Shown piece after piece: positions 1-8,564 of a stretch of DNA of 64,000 nt. The notes beneath the pieces are model-generated. The model did not search any database and was not told the DNA's origin. It saw only the letters and a program-made list of their open reading frames with translations. Source of the DNA: Sporomusa sp. KB1 (GTDB taxonomy: Bacteria > Bacillota > Negativicutes > Sporomusales > Sporomusaceae); the NCBI RefSeq assembly GCF_007830295.1, contig NZ_VLKC01000002.1:3328881-3392880 (forward strand), written 5' to 3'. Within the stretch, counting starts at the first letter, position 1. Each line of letters begins with the position of its first letter. The position numbers and the translations under genes were made by a program.

Positions 1-897
1 TTAGCCCAGGGACTGAGTCTTATGGGTGTGGCTATCGGGATTGCCGTTGCTATGCCGATATCAGCCTGGATTATTAGTAAATGGGGCTGGGAAATGGTGT
101 TTTATTCATTTGCTTTTATTGCTCCCATTTGGGTCATTATCTGGTGGAAGTATGGTAAGGATAAGCCTGAGGAACATCCTGCAATAAGTAAAGCAGAAAT
201 AGAATATATTAGAGCCGATCAGGGATGCCAGTCAGAAGACTTAAATCAGGCAATGACCGTAACATCTAAAGACATATTTTCAACACCGTCAGTCTGGACC
301 GGGGCAATATCATTTTTCTGTACCAACTACCTCTTTTATTTGTTTATGACCTGGCTGCCAACGTACTTTGTTCGGGGACGTGGTTTCGAAATGGGGACAA
401 GCGCAATATACACCATGATGCCATATATTGTTGCCATATTCACGTATCCTTTAGGCGGTTGGCTGGCTGATCAGGCAGCAAAGAAACTCGGACACAATAT
501 GGGAAGAAAGCTATTTCCTCTGCTTGGCATGGTAGGTGCCGGAATTCTGTTAATATTCGGCTCCCAAGCAACCAATGCGAATATGGCAGTAGCTTTAATA
601 TCAGCATCCAACGGTGTTTTATGCCTCACCATGGGTGGGTATTATTCCATGCCGATTGTTTTTTCCCCTACCAATGCCGGAAAAATTGTTGGTCTTTATG
701 CTACCTGTGCCACAATTGGCGGCATAACTGCCCCGCTTCTAACTGGTATTGTTGTGGATGCCTATGGATACGATTATGCGTTATATTTAGGGGCTGGTTT
801 ATCAATAATGGGTGCGCTTATTTTGCTGACTAGTCAGGTTAAACCGATTTTACCGAGTGCCGGTAGAAGCAAAAACTTACAGCGTAATTTAGCATAA
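1..897 (+). CDS. MFS transporter, ACS-like family (5' end outside window)
   Basis: The reading frame is open from the first base, so the start lies upstream and only about 298 C-terminal residues are present. The protein is very hydrophobic, with repeated membrane segments, and a hydrophilic central loop (about residues 45-75 of the visible part) containing a KYGKDKPEEHP-type stretch that is common in anion:cation symporters of the major facilitator superfamily. Such carriers usually import organic acid anions. The gene lies just upstream of an acyl-CoA ligase/dehydrogenase operon, so an aromatic or other carboxylate is a reasonable substrate guess. A strong hairpin follows the stop codon, so it is probably the last gene of its transcript. 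The family is fairly sure; the substrate is inference. Confidence 0.8.
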   Translation, partial: LAQGLSLMGVAIGIAVAMPISAWIISKWGWEMVFYSFAFIAPIWVIIWWKYGKDKPEEHPAISKAEIEYIRADQGCQSEDLNQAMTVTSKDIFSTPSVWTGAISFFCTNYLFYLFMTWLPTYFVRGRGFEMGTSAIYTMMPYIVAIFTYPLGGWLADQAAKKLGHNMGRKLFPLLGMVGAGILLIFGSQATNANMAVALISASNGVLCLTMGGYYSMPIVFSPTNAGKIVGLYATCATIGGITAPLLTGIVVDAYGYDYALYLGAGLSIMGALILLTSQVKPILPSAGRSKNLQRNLA

Positions 898-1002
898 AGC
901 TTGAATTCATTTCATATGGTATAGCCTTATTAAGGTGAGTCGTTCTTCTTAATAGGGAGTTGTCTGAGGAGATTATAAGTTCAAAAATAGATTATGAGTG
1001 AT

Positions 1003-1045
1003 GCCCCCGGCGCTATCATGTGATAGCGCCGGGGGCGCCGTTATT
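1003..1045 (+). terminator. Intrinsic terminator after the MFS gene
   Basis: A perfect 16-bp GC-rich inverted repeat (1003-1018 with 1021-1036, 2-base loop) followed by a short T-containing run (TTATTTT). It lies about 105 bases after the MFS stop codon. The rest of the 898-1272 gap is AT-rich, holds no gene, and has a TATAGT box at 1195-1200 that may be the -10 of the next operon; no convincing -35 was found. Confidence 0.75.
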
Positions 1046-1272
1046 TTCAGGTAAAGAACGAATTTTAGGACTGAAAGGCAAAACGGGAAGTTAGTTTACA
1101 GTGATTAGTATAGTTAAAGAGCAATATAACAATTCAGTTTTGATTCATAATTATTTGATAATTTAAAAATGTTAAATTGTTGTAAATAATGAAGTATAGT
1201 ACATTCTACATGAGGCGCAAAAAAAAAGCGGGTTTCCGAGAGTGTATGAAATGATTTAGGGAGGATTTTATT

Positions 1273-2406
1273 ATGGGAAACATTTTAACAACCGAACAAA
1301 AAGAGTTAGTCGAAATGGTAAGGAACTTTGCACTTAAAGAAGTAAAACCGCATGTCAAGGAACTTGATGAAAAGGGAGAATTCCCGCTGGAACTTCTCAG
1401 GCAGGCTTTTGACATGGGTTTGCATTGCTTGGAAATACCTGAAGAATATGGTGGCTCAGGGTTGGATTATCAAACAACAGCCATTATTTTTGAGGAGTTA
1501 GCGAAAGTTGATGCTGGTTATGCGATTTCTCTTGTTACTACATTTGTTGCGTTACGATCAGTTATTGCGGCGGGGAATGAAGCGCAGAAAAAGTTGTTTG
1601 CCGATATTATTATTCCTGGGGCCTTCGGAGGCTTCTGTTTAACAGAACCTAATTCTGGGTCAGATGCAGGCTCAATGAGAGGTACAGCCGTTAAAGATGG
1701 CGATGAGTATGTGATTAATGCCAGTAAATGTTTTGTTACCAACGGGGGTGTTGCCGACGTATTTGTCGTATTTGCTTCAACAGACAAGAGCAAAGGTGTC
1801 AAGGGTATATCCGCATTTATTGTAGAGAGAAGCCGGGCCGGCATTACCGTTGGTAAACATGAAGATAAGATGGGGCTTAGATTATCAAATACAACAGATG
1901 TAACCTTTACAGATGTAAGAGTGCCGGCTGACCATTTGCTTGGCAAAGAGGGAACAGGCTTTATCACAGCTATGAATACGTTAAATGTTTCAAGAGCTTT
2001 TGTTGGCGCGTTAGCTGTGGGTATTTGCCAGGCAGCTATCGACGAGGCTGTAAAATATGCCAAGGAAAGAGTTCAATTTAAAAAGCCGATTGGGCAGTTC
2101 CAAGCGGTTCAAATGATTTTAGCTGATATGGAAATTCAGACCGAAGCAGCTCGTCAATTGGTTCACCATGCCATGATTTTGATGGATGATAATAAACCTG
2201 TTGTCAAAGAAGGCTCAATTACCAAAACCTTCTGTGGCGACACCGTAGTGAGGGTAACTACTGATGCCGTTCAAATCTTTGGCGGCTATGGGGTCAGCAA
2301 GGAATACCCAGTTGAAAAGCTGATGAGAGATTCAAAAGTATTCCAAATTTTTGAAGGAACAAATCAAATTCAAAGATTAGTAATCGCAAAAGAAATGTTC
2401 AAGTAG
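1273..2406 (+). CDS. Acyl-CoA dehydrogenase (FAD-dependent, Etf-linked)
   Basis: 377 residues, the normal length for a short/medium-chain acyl-CoA dehydrogenase. The ATG follows an AGGGAGG ribosome binding site. The C terminus carries the family signature around GGYGVSKEYPVEKLMRD and the catalytic base region FEGTNQIQ with Glu361. The enzyme should oxidise acyl-CoA or reduce enoyl-CoA with FAD, exchanging electrons with an electron transfer flavoprotein. The genes directly downstream (24- and 11-base gaps) encode EtfB and EtfA, followed by an acyl-CoA ligase and a thioesterase. This order is like the caffeyl-CoA reductase (CarCDE) and butyryl-CoA dehydrogenase/Etf systems of anaerobes. Whether this unit bifurcates electrons and which acyl group it uses cannot be told from sequence. 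Confidence 0.93.
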   Translation: MGNILTTEQKELVEMVRNFALKEVKPHVKELDEKGEFPLELLRQAFDMGLHCLEIPEEYGGSGLDYQTTAIIFEELAKVDAGYAISLVTTFVALRSVIAAGNEAQKKLFADIIIPGAFGGFCLTEPNSGSDAGSMRGTAVKDGDEYVINASKCFVTNGGVADVFVVFASTDKSKGVKGISAFIVERSRAGITVGKHEDKMGLRLSNTTDVTFTDVRVPADHLLGKEGTGFITAMNTLNVSRAFVGALAVGICQAAIDEAVKYAKERVQFKKPIGQFQAVQMILADMEIQTEAARQLVHHAMILMDDNKPVVKEGSITKTFCGDTVVRVTTDAVQIFGGYGVSKEYPVEKLMRDSKVFQIFEGTNQIQRLVIAKEMFK

Positions 2407-2430
2407 TGGAATTAAGGGGGAGTAGTAGTT

Positions 2431-3219
2431 ATGGATATTCTAGTTTGTGTAAAGCAGGTACCAGATACTTCAGAGATCAGGATAGACCCGGTAACCAATA
2501 CGCTTATTCGCAGTGGTGTACCAAGTATCGTAAATCCATTTGATGCCAATGCCCTTGAAGCGGCAGTTCAGCTGAAAGAGGCTCATGGTGGCAGTGTAAC
2601 TGTAATAAGCATGGGACCCCAACAGGCAAAGAATGCTTTAAAGGAATGTATATCACTTGGAGCTGACAAGGCCGTACTCATAAGTGACCGGTTGTTTGGC
2701 GGCTCTGATACGTTAGCAACAAGTTATATACTGGCAAATGCTATTAAAAAACTAGGCAAGTTTGACCTTATTCTCTGCGGTAAACAGGCAATTGATGGGG
2801 ACACCGGTCAAGTTGGACCAGAGATAGCGGAGCATCTTGGAATCGCACAGCTTACCTATGTGGCCAAGCTAGAGGTTAAAGGAGAGGTTATTACCGTTCA
2901 AAGAGAGCATGATGAAGGCTACGAAATTGTTGAAGCAAAGCTTCCTGCGGTAGTTACGGTAGTAAAATCCATTAATAAGCCTAGATATCCATCTATTAAG
3001 AGTAAATTGGCAGCTAATAAAGCCGTGATAGACGTGATTACTGCTGCAGATTTGCCAGAAATCAATATAGAAAAAATAGGCCTTAAAGGTTCACCTACGA
3101 AGGTAAAGAAAACATTTACACCTCCTAGAAAAGAGTCTGGCGTAAGAATCTGTGAAGATACCGGAAGTGGATGTGCACTAAAATTATTTGAAAAATTAGT
3201 TGCTGCTAAGCTTGTTTAA
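2431..3219 (+). CDS. etfB: Electron transfer flavoprotein beta subunit
   Basis: 262 residues, typical for EtfB. It starts with MDILVCVKQVPDTSEIR, the standard EtfB opening, and contains the conserved GKQAIDGDTGQVGPEIAE region (about residues 115-135), which in the family binds AMP or, in bifurcating forms, the second FAD. Together with EtfA it accepts electrons from or delivers them to the acyl-CoA dehydrogenase encoded 24 bases upstream. The start ATG follows a GGGGGAG ribosome binding site. It is clearly co-transcribed with its neighbours. The bifurcating versus simple electron-carrier mode is not resolved here. Confidence 0.95.
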   Translation: MDILVCVKQVPDTSEIRIDPVTNTLIRSGVPSIVNPFDANALEAAVQLKEAHGGSVTVISMGPQQAKNALKECISLGADKAVLISDRLFGGSDTLATSYILANAIKKLGKFDLILCGKQAIDGDTGQVGPEIAEHLGIAQLTYVAKLEVKGEVITVQREHDEGYEIVEAKLPAVVTVVKSINKPRYPSIKSKLAANKAVIDVITAADLPEINIEKIGLKGSPTKVKKTFTPPRKESGVRICEDTGSGCALKLFEKLVAAKLV

Positions 3220-3230
3220 GGAGGAGAGCA

Positions 3231-4244
3231 ATGATGAATATTGCAGACTATAAAAATGTGTGGGTGTTTATTGAGAGTGATCATGGAGAAGCCAAAAATG
3301 TGGGTTTAGAGTTATTGAACCAAGGACGAATTTTGGCTGAGGCTAATAAGGAAAAGCTGATTGGTGTTGTTATTGGTAACGAGGTTGATGCTGCGGTTAA
3401 ATCGGCAATTGCTTATGGTGCAGATGAGGTAATTCTGGTAGAAGGCGAAGAATATAAAGACTACAATACCGATGGATATACCAATGTAATGGTAAAGTTA
3501 GTTGAAAAATTTAAACCGTCGGTAATCCTAATCGGAGCCTCAAATAATGGCAGAGACTTAGGCCCGCGGATTTCAGCGCGGCTGGCAACCGGTTTGACCG
3601 CTGATTGTACAGGCTTAGGGATTAACGAGGAAACAAGAGATATCGCCTGGACGAGGCCGGCATTTGGCGGGAACCTTATGGCTACTATCTTATGTTCCAG
3701 TACCAGACCACAGATTGGAACGGTAAGGCCGGGAGTATTTAAAAAGGCCCAGCCGGATACCGCCAGAAGTGCACCAATTATAAAGGAAGAGATTAGAACA
3801 CCTGCTGAGATCATTCGCACAAAAGTAGTTGGCTTTATAAAAGCGCTGGACGAGGCTGCCGTTAAGCTGGAAGAGGCTGAAATAATTGTTTCCGGCGGCA
3901 GAGGTATGGGTAAGCCGGAAAACTTTGCTTTACTTAATGAATTCGCTGATCTCCTGGGAGGTTCTGTGGGAGCATCAAGGGCAGCTGTAGATGCAGGCTG
4001 GATGCCACCTCTGCAGCAAGTAGGGCAAACAGGAAAAACAGTAGGTCCTAAGATTTATTTTGCCTGTGGTATCTCGGGCGCTATACAGCATTTGGCAGGA
4101 ATGTCATCTTCGGATGTTATTGTGGCAATTAATAAAGATCCGGAAGCACCGATATTTGATGTGGCCGATTACGGAGTAGTAGGCGATTTGTTTGAGGTTA
4201 TTCCTGCTCTCATCGAAGAAATAAGGAAGAGCAAAGCCGGTTAA
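3231..4244 (+). CDS. etfA: Electron transfer flavoprotein alpha subunit
   Basis: 337 residues. An N-terminal nucleotide-binding-like domain (about 1-195) is followed by the C-terminal FAD domain, with GGRGMGKPENF near residue 223 and QVGQTGKTVGPKIYFACG, the classic FAD-binding signature. No extra ferredoxin domain is present at the N terminus, unlike CarE of Acetobacterium. The ATG at 3231 lies six bases after AGGAGG, 11 bases behind etfB, so the two subunits are translationally close. Etf pairs link acyl-CoA dehydrogenases to NADH and/or ferredoxin in anaerobes. Confidence 0.95.
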   Translation: MMNIADYKNVWVFIESDHGEAKNVGLELLNQGRILAEANKEKLIGVVIGNEVDAAVKSAIAYGADEVILVEGEEYKDYNTDGYTNVMVKLVEKFKPSVILIGASNNGRDLGPRISARLATGLTADCTGLGINEETRDIAWTRPAFGGNLMATILCSSTRPQIGTVRPGVFKKAQPDTARSAPIIKEEIRTPAEIIRTKVVGFIKALDEAAVKLEEAEIIVSGGRGMGKPENFALLNEFADLLGGSVGASRAAVDAGWMPPLQQVGQTGKTVGPKIYFACGISGAIQHLAGMSSSDVIVAINKDPEAPIFDVADYGVVGDLFEVIPALIEEIRKSKAG

Positions 4245-4317
4245 TTTCAACAAATGCAAAGTAAATACTACAGCAACAGAGCATATGAGTTTTTAAACAT
4301 TATCTTTTGCGGCGAGT

Positions 4318-4378
4318 TAAGACTCCCGCCTCTGCAGGCGGCGTTTGTTCAGATGGGGTAGACTCCCCACCTGAACCC
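4318..4378. repeat. Palindromic intergenic sequence (two hairpins)
   Basis: Between etfA and the ligase gene there are two consecutive hairpins: CGCCT/AGGCG around 4327-4340, and a longer one at 4347-4376 with arms GTTCAG.TGGGG and CCCCA.CTGAAC. There is no T run, so it is not an ordinary terminator. It looks like a dispersed palindromic intergenic element or a processing/stability structure inside the operon. Only one copy was seen in the window. Confidence 0.4.
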
Positions 4379-4489
4379 GCCGATATTTCAGCTATGCTGA
4401 AACAAATTCACTGCATAAGTTGTTGTCTTCATTATCAGCCTCAAGAGGTGCTTACTACCACCTTTAGAACAAAATCAGGGGGTGAGCGG

Positions 4490-6133
4490 ATGTCTTCACT
4501 GATTACGATTAATGAGTCCCGCAAACAACTTTACAGGCAAAAGGGCTATTGGGGTGATGCCACTCTGGCTGATTATTGGAGAATGGCGGTTTTAAGCTCC
4601 CCGGAAAAGATAGCAGTAATTGACTTGCTGGGTACTAGTTATACCTATGCTGAACTGGATGATGCGGCCGGCAGAGTAGCAGCCTTTTTACAAGCGGTTG
4701 GTGTGAAGCCCGGGGAATTTGTTTCCTTTCAATTACCCGGATGGGCCGAATTTACAGTTATTTACGTGGCCTGTTTGAAAGCAGGGGCAGTCGCAAATCC
4801 CATTTTACCCTGTTATCGTCAGGAAGAATTAGTATATATTTTAAATAAATGTGAATCGAAAGTGCTTTTTTTCCCGTCTGAGTATCGGCGATTTACCTAT
4901 CTGCCTATGGTTCAGTCAGTAGTCCCTAAAATCCCCAGTTTGAAGGAAATAGTTATAGTCGAAAAAGAAACCCCGACAGATGAGGGCAATACCTTGCGCA
5001 GCATAATGCAGCAATACTCACCCTTGCCTGATAACCGTGTAAGTATGGCCGATGATTTGGCAGCGGTTTTATTCACTTCGGGAACAGTTGCTGCTCCCAA
5101 GGGTGCTATGTTTACACATAATAACATTATTGCCAGTGAAAAAGCCTTTGCTGCTGCGCTGAATTTCAACTATACAGACGTGATGCTAATGACAGCACCA
5201 ATGGCCCACGCTACCGGTTTTCACCATGGTGTGACCATGCCGTTTCTATTTGGGGCTAAAAGTGTGCTTCAGGATAAATTTTCGGCAGAAACCAGTCTGG
5301 CATTAATCGCCCGGGAAAAATGTACTTGTAGTATGGGGGCTACACCGTTTGTCTACGATATACTTCGTTCATTACAAAGTAAGAAATATGATATATCTTC
5401 ATTTCGCTTCTTCTTATGCGGCGGGGCGCCAATACCCAGACACTTAGTTAAAGAATCCATGAAGGTAGGACTTAAGGTAATTGGCGTATATGGCTCTACC
5501 GAGAGTATTCCCCATACCGCTGTTCGCTTGGATGACCCCATTGAAAAAGTAATTAATACCGATGGTGTGCCAGTACCAAGTGTAGAGATAAAGGTGGTAG
5601 ATGCTTCACGACAATTGGTGCCGGCGGGAATGGAAGGCGAGGAAGCGTCGCGGGGTCCGAATGTTTTTATGGGTTACCTTAAGGAGCCCGAATTGACGGC
5701 AGGTGTCTTCGACGAAGAAGGCTGGTACTACAGTGGTGATTTATGTACTTTGGATGAGGATGGGTATATCAGAATTACTGGCCGAAAAAAAGACGTTATC
5801 ATTCGCGGGGGCGAGAATATCAGTAGTGTGGAAATTGAAAACATCTTACTGCAAATCCCTAATGTTTATGAAGCGGGCGTAGTGTCAATGCCAGATGAAC
5901 GGTTAGGTGAGAGAATTTGTGCTTACTTAGTTCTGAAAGACGTAACTAACGGATTAACGTTGGATAGCGTAAAAGCCTTTTTTGAAGAGAAAAGAGTGGC
6001 CAAGTGCAAATACCCCGAGCGCCTGGAGATCGTAAGCAGTCTCCCAAGGTCTGCGGCAGGCAAGATACAGAAATTTGTGCTGCGTCAGGATATTAAAAAT
6101 AAACTAAGTCAAGAGGTTTCGGAGCATGAGTAG
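4490..6133 (+). CDS. AMP-binding acyl-CoA ligase (carboxylate-CoA ligase)
   Basis: 547 residues from the ATG at 4490, which follows a GGGGGTGAG ribosome binding site; the frame is open further upstream but that part lies in palindromic non-coding DNA. It belongs to the adenylate-forming family: a phosphate-binding motif TSGTVAAPKG near residue 200, YGSTES near residue 330, the YYSGDL and GRKKDVIIRGGENIS motifs, and a C-terminal AAGKIQK with the catalytic lysine. The enzyme activates a carboxylic acid to its CoA thioester with ATP. The N-terminal RQKGYWGDATLADYW stretch resembles cyclohexane-carboxylate and medium-chain ligases. In context it would feed the dehydrogenase/Etf unit; the downstream thioesterase would release the product. 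The substrate is not known. Confidence 0.88.
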   Translation: MSSLITINESRKQLYRQKGYWGDATLADYWRMAVLSSPEKIAVIDLLGTSYTYAELDDAAGRVAAFLQAVGVKPGEFVSFQLPGWAEFTVIYVACLKAGAVANPILPCYRQEELVYILNKCESKVLFFPSEYRRFTYLPMVQSVVPKIPSLKEIVIVEKETPTDEGNTLRSIMQQYSPLPDNRVSMADDLAAVLFTSGTVAAPKGAMFTHNNIIASEKAFAAALNFNYTDVMLMTAPMAHATGFHHGVTMPFLFGAKSVLQDKFSAETSLALIAREKCTCSMGATPFVYDILRSLQSKKYDISSFRFFLCGGAPIPRHLVKESMKVGLKVIGVYGSTESIPHTAVRLDDPIEKVINTDGVPVPSVEIKVVDASRQLVPAGMEGEEASRGPNVFMGYLKEPELTAGVFDEEGWYYSGDLCTLDEDGYIRITGRKKDVIIRGGENISSVEIENILLQIPNVYEAGVVSMPDERLGERICAYLVLKDVTNGLTLDSVKAFFEEKRVAKCKYPERLEIVSSLPRSAAGKIQKFVLRQDIKNKLSQEVSEHE

Positions 6134-6162
6134 TAAACAAGCGGCTGGAGGTTAGAGTAATT

Positions 6163-6561
6163 ATGAAAAATGAGTGTTATAAAGATACTCTTATCGATGC
6201 ATTGGGTATTAAAGTAACTGAAATAGGCGAGGAGCAAGTTGTGGCAACAATGCCGGTAAACGAAGCTACTCACCAGCCGTTTGGATTATTACACGGTGGA
6301 GCTTCGGTCGCGTTAGCGGAAACAGTAGCTAGTCTGGGTACCTATTACTTTATTAACGAAGAGGTAGAATATGCCGTTGGCATAGAAATAAACGCAAATC
6401 ATGTACGAAGAAAAAAGGATGGATTTGTTACGGCCGTGGGAAAACCTATTCATCGCGGGAGAACGATTATGGTATGGGATATTAGAATCAGTGATGAGAC
6501 CGGAAACATCATCTGTGTTTCAAGATGTACTATCGGTGTATTTCCTAAAAGAAGTGAGTAG
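6163..6561 (+). CDS. PaaI-type hotdog thioesterase
   Basis: 132 residues, the usual length for a single hotdog-fold thioesterase. The conserved FGLLHGGASVALAETVAS segment (about residues 43-60) carries the helix and the HGG motif used by PaaI/YdiI-like enzymes. It should hydrolyse an acyl- or aryl-CoA to the free acid and CoA. It is the last gene of the acyl-CoA operon, 29 bases after the ligase, with an intrinsic terminator right after it. It probably relieves CoA trapping or releases the reduced acid. Confidence 0.88.
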   Translation: MKNECYKDTLIDALGIKVTEIGEEQVVATMPVNEATHQPFGLLHGGASVALAETVASLGTYYFINEEVEYAVGIEINANHVRRKKDGFVTAVGKPIHRGRTIMVWDIRISDETGNIICVSRCTIGVFPKRSE

Positions 6562-6573
6562 CTGGTAAATACA

Positions 6574-6604
6574 AAAGTCCCCGCAGTTTTGCGAGGACTT
6601 TACT
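6574..6604. terminator. Bidirectional intrinsic terminator
   Basis: Inverted repeat 6574-6584 with 6591-6601 (one mismatch). A-rich and T-rich flanks suit termination from both sides. It sits between the thioesterase gene and the convergent minus-strand gene ending at 6605. Confidence 0.7.
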
Positions 6605-7573
6605 TTATGTATTTTCCTGGATGATATCGAAATATTTATTTCGGGCGCGCATTAAGTCAGTCTCAGAAATTTGGTTATCAGCAGTCCGGCAGATAAATTT
6701 TCCTGCAATAGTATTGCTGGTATCCAGTAGGGCTGTGATATTTTTCATACACTCCCCGGCGTAACCAGAGTAGGGATAGTTTTCGGTGACGGCAAATAAA
6801 GCCAATTTTTGTTCATGTAATTCTTTTAGATACAGTGTCGCTTCAGAGTCAGCTGTAGCCTGGTCGATACGAAAGACAATTGAAATCAAATCAAAACTAT
6901 CGGCAGCAGAAGCTTCATTAATAGAACTACAGGGAATATCTTCCGGGATTGTTTGTCGGATAGACTGAGCAAGTTGCCAAACCGCAGGGGACTGACTGGA
7001 AAAAACGATTTGCTTTGTTTGATTCATCGGCTGTGAAGGGGAAATTTCCTCAAGGGTGGTACTTGGAACGATGAGAACATGTACGTCAGTGAGTTCTTGT
7101 TCCAGACTATGACGAATAAGTTCGACTGCCTTTTGTACCTGGTGCATTGTCTGGGTAGCGCCAAAACCGAGATATATCTCGATATAAGCAATGGTGTTCT
7201 CCATACGAACCTTGAGATCTAAGATATCTTCATACAGATCAAAATAGGTAACTAGATTCCTCAGTGCGACTAAAGCTACCGATTCTTCCACGCTATAAAA
7301 CTTAAAAAATTGCGGTTGTGATATAGTGGCTTTAACATCCGGTTTTATCAGACAAATCCCAAGCTCTCCCCCAACTTTATGCAGAAAACGAGCTACCTGG
7401 AGTAATTCTTCGGCTCCTTCTTCTGAGAGAAATTCAGTAGCAAAAAAATTACAGATTACTTTTCTGGCTCCGCCATTGATGAGCTTAATCAATGTAGATT
7501 TTAGGATAATAGCGGCCTCGGCGTCAATACGTGCCGGTAGTGCGAGGGCTTGTACAGTGTTACTATCTGCCAT
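6605..7573 (-). CDS. STAS domain fused to a flavodoxin-like domain
   Basis: 322 residues. Residues 1-107 look like a STAS (anti-anti-sigma) domain: LPARIDAEAAIILKSTLIKL followed by a central FLSEEGAEELLQVARFLHKVGG segment. The C-terminal part (about 190-320) resembles the small flavodoxin-like family (Flavodoxin_3/BilS type), with KELHEQKLALFAVTENYPYSGYAGE and CMKNITALLDTSN. The serine/threonine that is phosphorylated in SpoIIAA-type proteins is not obvious; FLSEEG is the nearest equivalent. It is a single-gene unit read towards the acyl-CoA operon. A redox- or flavin-responsive regulatory role is a speculation from the two domains. The domain calls are moderately sure; the function is unknown. 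Confidence 0.55.
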   Translation of the reverse strand: MADSNTVQALALPARIDAEAAIILKSTLIKLINGGARKVICNFFATEFLSEEGAEELLQVARFLHKVGGELGICLIKPDVKATISQPQFFKFYSVEESVALVALRNLVTYFDLYEDILDLKVRMENTIAYIEIYLGFGATQTMHQVQKAVELIRHSLEQELTDVHVLIVPSTTLEEISPSQPMNQTKQIVFSSQSPAVWQLAQSIRQTIPEDIPCSSINEASAADSFDLISIVFRIDQATADSEATLYLKELHEQKLALFAVTENYPYSGYAGECMKNITALLDTSNTIAGKFICRTADNQISETDLMRARNKYFDIIQENT

Positions 7574-7702
7574 AAAAGTCTCCTTTTTTTATGGAAAATT
7601 GTGTATACTTAATTATAGCAGGAGCATGATACGGGTGCAATCATAATAGTTAGAGATTCAAGACCACATAAAAGAGATATTGATATTTATGGAAAATAAT
7701 TA

Positions 7703-7731
7703 TTGACAAGTAATAATGAGTAATATATTAT
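7703..7731 (+). promoter_or_regulatory. Sigma-A-type promoter for a short transcript
   Basis: TTGACA at 7703-7708 and TATTAT at 7726-7731, 17-base spacer. No open reading frame follows before the terminator at 7794-7826. Confidence 0.6.
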
Positions 7732-7737
7732 AAAGGT

Positions 7738-7826
7738 AAGGTTGGTAGTAATGCCATACCCTCTTCTCCTTTCAAATATTATTTTATTCTTGACCCCTGC
7801 AGTTTTTTTTGCAGAGGTTTTTTCTT
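7738..7826 (+). ncRNA. Candidate small RNA (about 90 nt)
   Basis: A good promoter (7703-7731) and a good intrinsic terminator (7794-7826) enclose about 90 bases with no gene and no ribosome binding site. The interior has a possible hairpin (GGTTGG...CCATACC) followed by a pyrimidine-rich CCCTCTTCTCCTTTC stretch, which could pair with Shine-Dalgarno sequences, as in several Firmicute regulatory RNAs. The RNA could also be only a leader remnant. No known RNA family was recognised. Confidence 0.35.
7794..7826 (+). terminator. Intrinsic terminator
   Basis: 8-bp stem with one mismatch (7794-7801 with 7810-7817), followed by TTTTTTCTT. Confidence 0.7.
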
Positions 7827-7892
7827 GCCTTATAGAAAACAGTTTGCCAATACGCCACTCGTCTGCAAAATCGTAGATAAAGCAATCCGGCA

Positions 7893-7922
7893 TTGACAAA
7901 AATGTCCAATAAAGAGTACAAT
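7893..7922 (+). promoter_or_regulatory. Sigma-A-type promoter of the thioesterase operon
   Basis: TTGACA at 7893-7898 and TACAAT at 7917-7922, 18-base spacer, about 80 bases upstream of the ATG at 8001. It is probably the main promoter for the plus-strand run starting at 8001. Confidence 0.7.
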
Positions 7923-8000
7923 GAATAAGTAAATTCTTCTACCAGCATGCTGATAGCGTGCTTTTTTATTTACCATCAATTAAGGAATAGGATAAGGTAT

Positions 8001-8399
8001 ATGATAACTGTAAGAGATAAAGTAAGATTTGTGGAAACAGATATGATGGGGGTGGTACATCACTCTAATTATTTTCGCTGGTTTGAGATGGCCAGGGTTG
8101 AGTATTTGCGCCAGGTTGGCATTTTACTTACTGATATGATGGCCGATAATATTGTTTTTCCAATTACCGCTGTTGACTGCAAGTACCGTGCATCAGCCAA
8201 ATTTGATGACTATATTCTTATTGAAGCTGTTTTGGCGGAAGCATCCAAAGTGAAACTGGTGTTTACTTACCGTGTGCTTAAAGAAGCAGACGGGACACTG
8301 TTGGCTACGGGGAGTACGCAAAATGTGTTTACTAACAACCAGGGGAAAATAATTCGTTTGCCGGACAAGTATTTTAACAAGCTGCATCAGCCTTCCTGA
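8001..8399 (+). CDS. 4-hydroxybenzoyl-CoA-type thioesterase (YbgC/FadM family)
   Basis: 132 residues from the ATG at 8001; an ATG 18 codons upstream lacks a ribosome binding site and adds unrelated sequence. Residues 8-30 carry the 4HBT signature, with the conserved aspartate in ETDMMGVVHHSNYFRWFEMAR. It is a hotdog-fold acyl-CoA thioesterase acting in the cytoplasm. A strong promoter lies immediately upstream. Unlike the thioesterase at 6163-6561 it belongs to the YbgC/FadM branch. The acyl substrate is not predictable. Confidence 0.88.
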   Translation: MITVRDKVRFVETDMMGVVHHSNYFRWFEMARVEYLRQVGILLTDMMADNIVFPITAVDCKYRASAKFDDYILIEAVLAEASKVKLVFTYRVLKEADGTLLATGSTQNVFTNNQGKIIRLPDKYFNKLHQPS

Positions 8400-8564
8400 G
8401 AACGAGGCTGTTTGGTGTTCGTGATTGCTGGCAGCTTTGGTTGCTGCATATTATATATGGCGCTAAGAGAAACTAATTTGATCAACGGCGTCAGCTTACA
8501 GGATTTTAGTGCGAAGTTGAAATAACAGGGTTTCTTGCCGATACCCGGATACGGAGGCTATGGT

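Noticed and set aside
1518..2063. 181-codon minus-strand frame opposite the acyl-CoA dehydrogenase
   Set aside because: It lies entirely within a well-supported gene.
4307..4489. Extended N terminus of the acyl-CoA ligase
   Set aside because: This open stretch runs through palindromic non-coding DNA; the family start and ribosome binding site are at 4490.
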